Shown here: piece by piece, positions 1 to 8,613 of the stretch
Layout: every line of letters begins with the position of its first letter
Position numbering within the stretch: the first letter of the stretch is position 1
DNA from: Bifidobacterium sp. ESL0745
GTDB lineage: Bacteria; Actinomycetota; Actinomycetes; Actinomycetales; Bifidobacteriaceae
NCBI RefSeq assembly: GCF_029433335.1
Contig: NZ_JAQTHX010000001.1
Location: forward strand, 1,550,001-1,614,000
Direction of reading: 5' to 3'
DNA: 64,000 bases
Made by a program: the position numbers and the translations under genes
Notes under the pieces: model-generated
The model's input: only the letters and a program-made list of their open reading frames with translations
What the model was told of the DNA's origin: nothing
Database searches by the model: none

Positions 1-51
1 GTTGATAAAGAAGACAATCCGTATAAGTCAATCCGCCAATGGATTCGTTAA
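1..51 (+). CDS. C-terminal end of a gene cut by the window edge
   Basis: Frame 1 is open from the first base for 16 codons and stops with TAA at 49-51, giving a polar tail ending in QWIR. It may be the 3' end of a gene that begins left of the window. Too little is visible to identify a family, and a chance open frame of this length is possible. Confidence 0.3.
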   Translation, partial: VDKEDNPYKSIRQWIR

Positions 52-77
52 TAAAAATCGATAAAACTTATCTTTAC

Positions 78-355
78 TCACTCTAAGACGAAAATCATCG
101 ATGATTTCTTGCAATGAATTTCAGAAGTCATTTTGTCATCGTCGCCGGCCCGTTCAGCTTTCGCAGAATCTTCAAGCTCATACATTCTGATAATACGATC
201 CAGTTCTGCTTGCTCTTTCGCATTAAGCTCACGAATTTTGATTACAGGGCCCAGCCACCCTCCGGCCAATTGCCATTCTCAAACTCAGCCGCCATATCAT
301 CAAGTTGCTGAGGCGTATAGCCGAATTCACGTTCAATCTCTTCGTTGTTCATCAT
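78..355 (-). pseudogene. Second antitoxin-like small gene, broken by a frameshift
   Basis: An ATG at 355 overlaps the stop of the preceding gene as ATGA and opens a frame reading MMNNEEIEREFGYTPQQLDD, which stops after 37 codons at 242. The next frame continues from about 269 with GGWLGPVIKIRELNAKEQ and runs to 78. Both frames read through the same GGW region, so one missing base near 255-265 would explain the break and rejoin them into one protein of about 90 residues. The N-terminal part (FGYTPQQLDDMAAEFENGNW) resembles the GITEQKLDAWVQEAEDGSW region of the neighbouring gene, which suggests two related antitoxin-like proteins in tandem. Decay, a sequencing error or recoding are all possible. 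Confidence 0.5.
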
Positions 356-576
356 TGCGCAGCGATGGCTTCGCTCGAAGGCTTTTCAAAATGTTTCGCA
401 CCGCCCGGGCCGTACTCAGCCATCATTCGCAACGCCGTGGCTTCATCCATGTTTCCAGAAACTGTCGGGCTCCAATAACCGTCATCCAGCCAACTGCCGT
501 CTTCAGCTTCCTGAACCCAAGCATCAAGCTTCTGCTCGGTAATGCCAAGACGATCACAAATTGCTTTCTCGTCCAT
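352..576 (-). CDS. Small antitoxin-like protein (74 aa)
   Basis: The start is taken as the ATG at 576, which overlaps the stop of the upstream gene as ATGA, rather than the longer reading from 654. The protein has a short helical N-terminal part (ICDRLGITEQKLDAWVQEAE) followed by a polar, probably disordered tail, the layout of many small antitoxins. It is translationally coupled on both sides: upstream to a BrnT-like candidate toxin and downstream by another ATGA to a second, frameshifted copy. The role rests on size, order and resemblance of the cassette to toxin-antitoxin pairs. No family can be named with certainty. Confidence 0.45.
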   Translation of the reverse strand: MDEKAICDRLGITEQKLDAWVQEAEDGSWLDDGYWSPTVSGNMDEATALRMMAEYGPGGAKHFEKPSSEAIAAQ

Positions 577-860
577 CAGAACCTCCTTTTCCGAAATCCG
601 TGTCGTTTCAGTATACGCTTGGCAGGCGGCGTCAACGCATGGAAAATAGTCCATCCAGACCTCGTATTATAAGCAGCGGTCATCTCGAGAATTCTGCCCC
701 TATCATCAACACCAAGCACAGACCAACGTTCAGAGCCGTCAGGTCTCAGCTTTGAATCTAACTTCGTGCGCCACGCATGTCTCACATCGTCATCACATAT
801 ATCGGGATGACGCTGGTGGGTCCTCGGGTCGATCACCGGCTTTTCGTATGTTCCGTTCAT
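576..860 (-). CDS. BrnT-like putative toxin (94 aa)
   Basis: The first gene of a three-gene minus-strand cassette with ATGA junctions. The sequence has features of small BrnT/RelE-like ribonuclease toxins: a DDVRHAWR segment, a strand reading WSVLGVDDRGRILEM, a later segment TIFHALTPPAKRIL, and a very basic tail (KRHGFRKRRF). In BrnT-type systems the toxin is the first gene and the antitoxin overlaps its end, as here. The assignment is by motif resemblance. The cassette could instead be an uncharacterised small operon. Confidence 0.45.
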   Translation of the reverse strand: MNGTYEKPVIDPRTHQRHPDICDDDVRHAWRTKLDSKLRPDGSERWSVLGVDDRGRILEMTAAYNTRSGWTIFHALTPPAKRILKRHGFRKRRF

Positions 861-930
861 GCATCAATTACACGCGCTTTGTCTACAGAAAGGCAAGCTA
901 AAACGGGTGCTGTGGTCGGATGATAGAGGT

Positions 931-1020
931 TATCCACATTTGAGGCGTGTCGAGGGATAGGTGCTCAAATCATCCACAGACCTATACACAAATCGAAGAT
1001 AAGATTCACCATTATCCACA
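931..1020. promoter_or_regulatory. Cluster of DnaA-box-like sequences
   Basis: Two perfect DnaA boxes (TTATCCACA) lie at 931-939 and 1012-1020. A near match, TCATCCACA, lies at 970-978, with a weaker TATACACA next to it. They sit in the 356-base gene-free stretch between the toxin-antitoxin-like cassette and the LRR gene. There is no dnaA or dnaN nearby, so this is probably not oriC. It could titrate DnaA or regulate a neighbouring promoter. Confidence 0.4.
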
Positions 1021-1216
1021 ATCAGAAAAAGTCCGATTCGTTCGTGCGTAACGCTTGGAAACTGCTATACGAAAATCAGTCATATAAAACAGATAACAAT
1101 ATTTTGAGGGAATCGACGGTATTTATGTGTGTGTATGACCGATAAATCAGACAAATTAGTATACTGGTAAAAGCAAGAAGGATTCATACATTGGTGATAT
1201 GGGTGCGGAGGACATA

Positions 1217-4113
1217 ATGAAGGTCAAAGCTTGGGTGAGGGTAGTCTGCGGCTTGGTAGCCTGCGGACTTTCGCTTTCCTTATCGGGCACTGCACTGGCT
1301 TCCACCGACCCGACAGAATCCGGAAGAAGCCATAACTCCAGTACCCCCCCAGCACAATAACCTCAGGAAAACAGCAGCAAATAAGTCCTGAACAGTCACC
1401 GGCAGCATCGGAAAAGTCAGATACAACTGGCACAGAAACTCGACAAGTCAGTACACTAGAAGATTCAGAAGAACCATCAACGCAAAGCTACACGGTTCCA
1501 AATCTCATTGTCAATGGCGGCTTCGACTACCCGACTATCCCCGATTGGCTGGGCATGTCATGGGTGATAGTCGATCTGCTAAGTACAAAGTATGGCAACG
1601 ACACTGGGGGCTATTGGCACTACCTGTCTGAAATGAACAGATCAAAGTTCGGCTGGCATTCAACAGATACCGCGCATGGTTACGAAGAAATGGACTTAGC
1701 AAAATACGATAGTCCAGTATTCAACCAATACATAGATTCCATCGGCTCTGCACCGGGCTACATTGCTTATCAGGACGTTTCGGTAACCCCCGGGAAAACC
1801 TATCAGTGGCATCTACGCCAACTCAGTAACCATTTCGATGTCGACAATGTGGACAACATATTAATCGGTACACCCGCACAGGTAGGAACTGGAACCAGCG
1901 GAACAACTGTCCAGAACCACATTCGTAGAACCAGCATCAACGGAAAAGGGACCGATAGATCGGGAGATGTGGGATCAGCTATATCCACCGATAATGGAAC
2001 AGACGGTAGCGTCCCGACAGCATCTCTCTGGGAAGATTACGAAGGCAAATACACCGTGCCAGCCGGCGTAAGCACGATACGTTTCGCCATCAAAGACGTC
2101 ACCCCTAGCAATACGCCAAGCACGACAGACGGCGGGATAATAGATGATGTTTCGTTCTATGAAACTGAATCCCTCACTTATGATGCCAACGGTGGGACTG
2201 GTACGGTGCCGACGCAAGTCGCCAATGGACTTGGCGCTTGCGAAGCCAATCAGATTCCCGGGGAAGAGCTCACACTACCCACAGCCGCACACGACAGCGA
2301 CTGCTGGGACTCGTCGATGTTGACGCGCACGGATGCCACATTCGCCGGGTGGTCGTTGACTAAACACGACCCGTTCGACAATCAAACCGATGCCCAGAAC
2401 AATGGCTCGATAATTACCCAAACAACTATGCCTGCAAGCGCTTTGACACTATATGCCGTCTGGGTGCGAAAACCTCATACCGTGGAGTTCAAAGAGCAAG
2501 GTGGAGCCAATGGGACCGGTTCGGCGTCATTAATCTCAAGCGCCAGCGTAGCTCACAACGGACACGTCACTGCCCCGAGTCCTCCAGGCACATACAATGC
2601 TGGAATCAGCTTTAAAAACTGGGGCGTAGCGACAGACGGCAACACCGACGGCGAAGGGCAGATGGAGACGTTTACTCCTGCGAGCGATGCGATAACCGAC
2701 GACAAAACCATCTGGCCGCTGTGGGGATATACCGATAGTGGTACATCCGCCTCGTGCACGTTGGGTGTCGATACGATAGCCACCTGTTTCCCTGATGCGA
2801 CTCTCGCGGGACTTATCGTTACCAAGGCTGGGGCGACAGATGCCACTGCAGTATGGACTATGCGAGACGCCTTGGCCATCATCGATCTGGACGTCAGCAA
2901 CCATATCATCGCCAATCTTGACGGCTTGCAGACTTTAACGAACCTGGTATCGCTCAATATCAGCAGTATCAGTACCGGCGGCGTCACCACCACCCCGCTC
3001 ACCAACCTCACGAAAATGACGGCGCTCAAGGCCAATAACGACAGCATCACAAGTCTGGCCAACATCGAGACGCTGACGCAACTTCAAACGCTCTACGTTT
3101 CCGGAAACGGTATCTCCGACATATCGGGCATCAGTTCGCTGTCGCAACTCCGCTCGTTTGATGTTTCCAGCAACAGCGTTTCCAACCTGACCGGCGTCGG
3201 ATCATTGACGAATCTGAAGTCGTTGAATATCTCGAACAACACTGTCTCTAGCTTGTCGCCGCTATCGACGATAAGCGGACTTATGGCACTCGACGCGGAA
3301 CACAACGCCATCGAAGACGTGACACCGCTGAAAACCCTCACCGGCCTTCAGACGCTCAAACTCGCGTACAACCACATCACCGACATTTCTTCGCTCAAGG
3401 GCCTCAGTAACCTCGCTGCCGGCAATCTGACGCTTTCCAACCAGACCAAAACGCTTACAAGTGTGATAGCCGACCCTGGGATTACGATGCAACCGGCCAA
3501 AACGGTGAACGCATCGGATCCGGCAGGGTCTCCGGTCGCGTCCTCGACCTCTGCTCTGAGTCCTTCGGACAACACCAGCGTCAATAGCACGACAGGCGTG
3601 GCCACTTGGAACGGACCATTAACGACTCCCGGCGGCAATGTTACGCAAGATTTCAGCACCTCGGTAACGCTGGGAAGCGCCACCGCTACTTTCAGCGGAA
3701 AAATCACCCAGCCCTATACGGTCGCACAGCACACAGTCTCATTCGACCTCAACTCAGGCACAGTCTCTTCCCCTATTTCCAACCCCACCGTGTATAGCGG
3801 CTACAAGACCTCAAAACCGACGGAAAAACCCACACGCTCCGGCTATTTCTTCACCGGTTGGTACACCAGCGTCAACGCCACAACCGGCGCCGGTGTAGGC
3901 GATGCATTCGATTTCGACAACACGCCGATCACCGCCGAAACCACCCTGTACGCTGGCTGGGTCCCGGCATTAGCAGCGATACCGCTGACCGGAACCGCAT
4001 GGCAGACGCTCGCCGGACGTTTCGGCATCCTCATAGCGCTGATTGCCCTCAGCACAGCAATCGAACGACTGGCCAAACGCAAAAGATTCTCAAGCAATAT
4101 CGGCAACAAGTAG
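1217..4113 (+). pseudogene. Internalin-like LRR cell-wall protein with frame broken at a C7 tract (candidate phase-variable gene)
   Basis: An ATG at 1217, 5 bases after GGAGG, encodes a signal peptide (MKVKAWVRVVCGLVACGLSL then SLSGTALA). The frame stops at 1358 just past a run of seven C at 1344-1350. From 1351 the -1 frame is open to 4113. One added C would join the two parts into 965 residues. The downstream part has InlB B-type/Listeria-Bacteroides repeats (DANGGTGTVPTQ ... TLYAVW; FDLNSGTVSS ... TLYAGW), a run of about eight leucine-rich repeats (LxxLxxLxxLxLxxNxIxDI) and a C-terminal anchor: IPLTG, a hydrophobic stretch, then KRKR. That is the layout of a sortase-anchored adhesin. As sequenced it is OFF. 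Slippage of the C tract could switch it ON. A sequencing error is the main alternative. Confidence 0.8.
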
Positions 4114-4267
4114 CTTCGAATAGAACTCACAACAGTTACGATGAGAATAAAAACCGACGCAGGAATCGAGTTTCTGTAAGACTATTCCAAACTGATACAT
4201 ATCTTGAATTGCAGATGATAGATACCGGCGTCAACGATATATCCTGCGAACGTGCATATACCCTATT

Positions 4268-5059
4268 TTATCGAGTCAGGTGCTGGGAGATCCAGCAGTG
4301 CATCGCCACTGCAGCGGCCGCACCGGCGTTGATCGAGCGCACCGAACCGAACTGAGAAATGTAGACCACATCATCGGCCAGTTCCAGTGCCTTTTGGGAA
4401 AGACCAGGACCTTCGGCACCGAACAACATCAGGCAACGGTTCGGGAAACGGTAAGTTTCAATGGGAACTGCCCCCGGAATGATGTCGAGCGCGATGATGC
4501 GTGAGGCTCTGGCATCCTCGGCAATGCGGTGGTATCGGGCCTTGTCCGCTTGAGACTCTGCCTTGGCCTTGTCGGATTCTGCTTGCTCGATTTCTTCAGC
4601 AATTTCCCGCTTCCAGCTTGTCACCAGATCCTCAATGGAAGGGTGATGGTCAACGTGCTGATAGAGCTCGGTCATCAGCGCACCCTTACGGTTCCACTTG
4701 TGCGGGCCGACGATATGGACCTTGCGGGCGGCAAAGGCGTTGGCCGTGCGCACCATCGAACCGATGTTGAAATCGTGGGTCCAGTTCTCCACGGCCACCT
4801 CGAAACCGTGACGACCTTGTTTGTCGAGGTCGGCCTTGATGGCGGCCACCGACCAATAGCGGTATTTGTCGAGCACGTTGCGGCGGTCGCCGTTGTCGAG
4901 CAGTTCCGGATCGTAACGTTCGTCGAAACTGGGCGATTGCGGGTCATCGGGACGGGATTCATCAGGATGGGTCTCGGCCCACGGGCCGACGCCTACCTCA
5001 CGGAAAACCGGCTCGCCAGAAGCTTGCGCTGCTGCGGTTATCGGATTCGGCTCACGCAT
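4268..5059 (-). CDS. TrmH/SpoU-family RNA 2'-O-methyltransferase
   Basis: A 263-residue SPOUT-fold methyltransferase that should transfer methyl from SAM to a ribose 2'-OH of tRNA or rRNA. The three SpoU motifs are visible: NIGSMVRTANAF (motif 1), LMLFGAEGPGLS (motif 2) and SVRSINAGAAAAVAMH (motif 3, SAM-binding knot). A charged insertion rich in E, K and A (around residues 150-180) lies between motifs 1 and 2. The start follows the stop of the upstream gene by one base, so it is probably the last gene of an rmuC operon. The target nucleotide cannot be read from sequence. Confidence 0.85.
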   Translation of the reverse strand: MREPNPITAAAQASGEPVFREVGVGPWAETHPDESRPDDPQSPSFDERYDPELLDNGDRRNVLDKYRYWSVAAIKADLDKQGRHGFEVAVENWTHDFNIGSMVRTANAFAARKVHIVGPHKWNRKGALMTELYQHVDHHPSIEDLVTSWKREIAEEIEQAESDKAKAESQADKARYHRIAEDARASRIIALDIIPGAVPIETYRFPNRCLMLFGAEGPGLSQKALELADDVVYISQFGSVRSINAGAAAAVAMHCWISQHLTR

Positions 5060-5060
5060 A

Positions 5061-5762
5061 TCAGCTGGCCTTCTTCACTGCAGAAGGAGCGTTGCCACGC
5101 AATTCATCCTCATCAAAGGCCCTCGCGAACGGAAGATTGCATTTCTCACCGGAGACAGGATTGATGACTTTGATTGTGCTCGCATCAGCGTCACCACTGA
5201 CCCCGCCAATAAGCGAGGCGATAGCGACCACTTGCGCACCCTCATGCTCAACGACGCTGAAATCAAGGCTCAGCTCATTGCCATTACGTAGGGTGACCAA
5301 CGACGAAGTCTGCACATACGACTTTTCGGAAAGCCAGGAATCCAAAAGAACCACACGCTTACCGGAAATCGACGGACCCTTAATCGATGGATAGACGAAA
5401 TCCATCACGAAGCCGTCAAGTTCACGGCCCCGGACATGGGCAGCGTGCGTCACTGCCGTCACCATCGGCACGGCGGCAGCGGTCAACGCGCCTACGGCAT
5501 CGAAAGCGTCAAGCGCAAAGCCACGCTTCTCAAGCGTATCAAGCAAGGCGTCGCCAATCAACTCGGCACCAGAATGGTCAAGGCTCACATCGAACAGTTC
5601 ACTGAAAGGCTTCTTCTCGACCGCTGATTGCAGAAGCACCTGCAATTTGTTTTTGCCCTGCTCGCTGCTTTTGCTGCTCTTGCTTCCACTTCCGCTTTCG
5701 CTGTTCTTTCTTTCGCCAGCACTTCTGGCTTCTACCTTAACCTCGCCGCTTGCCTCACTCAT
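5061..5762 (-). CDS. Degenerate phosphoribosyltransferase-like protein (233 aa)
   Basis: The start ATG at 5762 overlaps the rmuC stop as ATGA. The first 40 residues are polar and rich in S, K, G and E, probably disordered. The rest resembles the orotate phosphoribosyltransferase fold: an alpha/beta core (FDAVGALTAAAVPMVTAVTH) followed by GKRVVLLDSWLSEKSY at the place of the PRPP loop. That loop normally reads VVVVDDVxTTGGS. Here the second acidic residue and the TGGS turn are missing, so catalysis is doubtful. It may be a regulatory relative of an OPRT. The fold call is inference. Confidence 0.4.
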   Translation of the reverse strand: MSEASGEVKVEARSAGERKNSESGSGSKSSKSSEQGKNKLQVLLQSAVEKKPFSELFDVSLDHSGAELIGDALLDTLEKRGFALDAFDAVGALTAAAVPMVTAVTHAAHVRGRELDGFVMDFVYPSIKGPSISGKRVVLLDSWLSEKSYVQTSSLVTLRNGNELSLDFSVVEHEGAQVVAIASLIGGVSGDADASTIKVINPVSGEKCNLPFARAFDEDELRGNAPSAVKKAS

Positions 5763-7108
5763 TCCTGCTCCTCTGATTCCAGATTCAGCTCGGGCGCGGT
5801 CAGCTCATGCACATCGGTCTTGTCGGAATCAACCATCTCGACCGGCTCGATGACCTTGCTCGAATCAATCTTCTGCATTTTACGCGCCGTGACCAACACA
5901 CGCGATTCCAATGACGAAGCGAAGGCGTTATAAGCCGAAACCGTGCGAGTAATCGAGTGGCCAAGTTTGTTGGCCTTGTCCCCCAGAACCGCGAAGCGTT
6001 CATACAGTTCACGCGAAAGGTCAAAGAGCATCTTGGCATCGTCGGTGAGGCTCTGCTGCTGCCAAGCGAAAGCGACCGATTTCAGGACGGCCCACAACGT
6101 GACCGGCGAGGTCAGCGCGACCTTCTTGGCGAAGGCATCGTCCATCAATGTGGGGTCGACCTTCAACGCCGCCTCAAGCAAGGCATCGTTGGGGATGAAC
6201 GCAATGACGAAATCCGGAGTGGTTTCGAAAGCATTCCAATAAGCCTTGTCGCCCAAGGTCTTGACATGCTCACGCAACGCCTTGGCGTGGGCCTGCAGCA
6301 ATTCGTTACGACGCTTGAGCTCGTCTTCAGGCGCAGTGTCGGGAATCTCGCAGGCACGCTGATAATCGGAATACGGAGCCTTGGCATCGATGGGAATGGT
6401 CTTGCCACCGGGCAAATAAACCACCATATCCGGTCGTTGCACACGACCTTCCGGGTCGGTGACCACCACCTGCGTATCGAAATCGACATGCTCCAAAAGC
6501 CCTGCGGACTCCACGATGTTGCGCAACTGCGCCTCGCCCCAAGCACCACGCACCTTGTTGTTACGCAACGCGGCGGAAAGCGAACTGGTTTCCTTGTCCA
6601 AACGGGTCTGCTGGTCGTTCAGCCCCTTGAGCTGCTGGCCCAAAGCACCCATCTCATGCTTGCGGCCTTCCTCGATCTGGGTGACCTTCTGCTGCAGGGC
6701 GTCAAGATTCTTTTGCACGGGCGCGAGCGCCGAAAGCACCTTGCTCTGCTCGGCCATGGCCTTGGCCTGTTCAGCCTGCTTGCGTTCGGCGGCCTGACGC
6801 TCCTGTTCCTGTTGCCGCTGCACGCGCGTCTGCTCGGCCTGCTGGGCCTGCGCCAACTGGGATTTGACAAACGCCAGCTGCTGGTTCAAGCCGTCGGATT
6901 GCGTGCGGTATTGTGCGGCCTGCGTAGTGAGCTCGCCGACCTGGCGGCGGAGCTCGTCGTTCTGTGCCTTGACTTCTTCAACGTCTTCGTTCTTGACATT
7001 CCGCGCAGATTCCTGTCCTTTGGACTTGCCCAGCACGAAACCGGCCACCAGCCCCAGCGCCGCTGCGAGAATGACCAACACGATTGCCACTACAGGATTT
7101 TCGAACAT
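5759..7108 (-). CDS. rmuC: DNA recombination protein RmuC
   Basis: A 449-residue protein with an N-terminal membrane anchor (VVAIVLVILAAALGLVAGFV), a long coiled coil rich in Q, A, E and R (about residues 35-190) and the RmuC nuclease-like domain. Domain motifs include VRGAWGEAQLRNIVESAGLL, RPDMVVYLPGGKTIPIDAKA and TTPDFVIAFIPNDALLEAAL. RmuC limits inversions between short inverted repeats and belongs to the PD-(D/E)xK-like group. The ATG at 7108 is preferred over an upstream start because the membrane segment follows it directly. It heads an operon with the two genes below it. Confidence 0.9.
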   Translation of the reverse strand: MFENPVVAIVLVILAAALGLVAGFVLGKSKGQESARNVKNEDVEEVKAQNDELRRQVGELTTQAAQYRTQSDGLNQQLAFVKSQLAQAQQAEQTRVQRQQEQERQAAERKQAEQAKAMAEQSKVLSALAPVQKNLDALQQKVTQIEEGRKHEMGALGQQLKGLNDQQTRLDKETSSLSAALRNNKVRGAWGEAQLRNIVESAGLLEHVDFDTQVVVTDPEGRVQRPDMVVYLPGGKTIPIDAKAPYSDYQRACEIPDTAPEDELKRRNELLQAHAKALREHVKTLGDKAYWNAFETTPDFVIAFIPNDALLEAALKVDPTLMDDAFAKKVALTSPVTLWAVLKSVAFAWQQQSLTDDAKMLFDLSRELYERFAVLGDKANKLGHSITRTVSAYNAFASSLESRVLVTARKMQKIDSSKVIEPVEMVDSDKTDVHELTAPELNLESEEQE

Positions 7109-7242
7109 ATGTTCTATTACACAAGACGCCATGGACGAAGACAGGCCCACAAAACTGTGCGTACATCTCGTGTCAATCGGCGCGTCGATGTGGATATCGA
7201 AACAACGAACTGGAATGATGAAAGGGTAATCAAGGAGGAACC

Positions 7243-8352
7243 GTGGGATTCGACTTATTCATGGGCGGTTTGGCGGTGGTGCTCGCTGCCATGGCCACAT
7301 GGCTCATTATCCTCTTTTTCCGCTCGCCCACGACGACGCATTCGTCGGTCGAGACCGCGCTTGAAGGGCTGCGGAATCTCAATGCTTCCTCTACTGGTTC
7401 GTCATCGCAGATGAACGGAAACCAACTCGATAACACGAGCGATGGTACGCGACGAACCAAGCAAAACAACCAAATCGTACAAGCCGAAACGGGAAAACCC
7501 GACCGGACTTCGCAAAACCAAACGAGCGAAGCCGGAAAGACTGAGACTGAAATCTCACGTATTTCGCGGCTGCTGATTCTCGCAATCGTGCTCGCTGTGG
7601 TCGTTTTCATCCCCTCGTTGCTCAGCCGTTTTAGCACATCGTTCGTGCCGTCGTGGTTGGTCAACCCTTGGGTGCAGGCCATTTTGACCACACCGACGAT
7701 GTTTCTGTGCGGGGCTCCGATTCACCGCGAAGGCTGGCACGCACTGAGCCGCCGCACTCCGGATGTCAATTCGCTGATTTCGCTGGGTGCCACAGGCGCT
7801 TTTATCTACAGCCTTGCGATTTGCATAGCCCGCGGCCAGTTCCCGGAAGGCTCGCGACACGCTTATTTCGGCGGGGTCAACCTCATCATTGCTCTGGCAT
7901 TGGCCATCGAGCTGGTCGAACTTCTGATCCTCCGCGATGTCGAGAAATCGCAAGGTTCCGTAGTAGCGGCACAAACTACCGCAACAGATTCGCAGAGTTC
8001 CGTTGGTAAAACGAAGAACCCTGCGAATAAAAGCTCGTCAACTTCTCAAGCCACAACCAACATCGGCGCAAACGCCAGTGCCACCGCCCACGCCATCGCC
8101 GACCGGGCCTTTACGACGCTGATCAGCGCCGTCAATAAGCTTGCCCATTTCACACGCATTTTCGTGATCACCGTCATCATCATCGCGGTCTGGGCGTTCG
8201 CGCTTTTGGTGGCGTTTGGGCCTCAGCCGCGCCTGACATACGCGCTCTTCGGCGGGGTCGGCGTGCTGGTGATCGCCGGCTTCATCCTCGCGATTCTGGC
8301 GCTCGTCCTTATTATCAACGGACGCAGAAAAGCGCAACGGGATAACAATTAG
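7243..8352 (+). CDS. Membrane protein containing an orphan P1B-ATPase-like transmembrane module
   Basis: A GTG start at 7243 is preceded by AAGGAGGAA. The 369-residue protein has an N-terminal membrane segment, a polar linker, then a middle section (NPWVQAILTTPTMFL ... RRTPDVNSLISLGATGAFIY) that closely resembles the transmembrane helices 3-4 region of heavy-metal P1B-type ATPases (NPWVQF..., ...NMDVLVALGTSAAY). Two or three more membrane helices follow. No CPC, DKTGT, P or N domain is present, so it cannot pump by the usual cycle. It is either a decayed, re-used ATPase fragment or a family with its own role. It is divergent from rmuC. Confidence 0.6.
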   Translation: MGFDLFMGGLAVVLAAMATWLIILFFRSPTTTHSSVETALEGLRNLNASSTGSSSQMNGNQLDNTSDGTRRTKQNNQIVQAETGKPDRTSQNQTSEAGKTETEISRISRLLILAIVLAVVVFIPSLLSRFSTSFVPSWLVNPWVQAILTTPTMFLCGAPIHREGWHALSRRTPDVNSLISLGATGAFIYSLAICIARGQFPEGSRHAYFGGVNLIIALALAIELVELLILRDVEKSQGSVVAAQTTATDSQSSVGKTKNPANKSSSTSQATTNIGANASATAHAIADRAFTTLISAVNKLAHFTRIFVITVIIIAVWAFALLVAFGPQPRLTYALFGGVGVLVIAGFILAILALVLIINGRRKAQRDNN

Positions 8353-8469
8353 CCCAATCAATAATGACTTTATTATTGTCATTATCGTCATTATTGTCGG
8401 CAAAGTCTTTCGCCGTTTTTAGAAAATTGGACCGAATTGAAATGTCAGCTGCCACCAATCACCAACTGC

Positions 8470-8525
8470 TCTAAAAACAACGAAAAGCCAAGCCATCGCA
8501 TTGCTGCGACAACTCGGCTCTTTTG
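8470..8525 (-). terminator. Terminator downstream of clpB
   Basis: Read on the minus strand, AAAAG and GCC pair with GGC and CTTTT around an inner hairpin TCGCA-GCAA-TGCGA, and the run TTTTCGTTGTTTTT follows. It lies about 90 bases after the clpB stop. A weak T-rich run on the other strand may let it also end the 7243 gene. Confidence 0.55.
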
Positions 8526-8613
8526 TGGAACGATAATTATCTATCGATTCTCAATGAATCGGCTGCGAAACGTGTGATTATCTGCGTTCCGCAGCCGGAT
8601 TCATACCGTCAGA

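Noticed and set aside
931..1020. Chromosomal origin oriC
   Set aside because: DnaA boxes are present but dnaA, dnaN, rpmH and the usual AT-rich unwinding block are not.
5957..7414. 485-codon plus-strand frame across rmuC
   Set aside because: Antisense of rmuC, without domains.
7243..8352. Functional copper-exporting ATPase
   Set aside because: The catalytic DKTGT, P and N domains and the CPC motif are absent.
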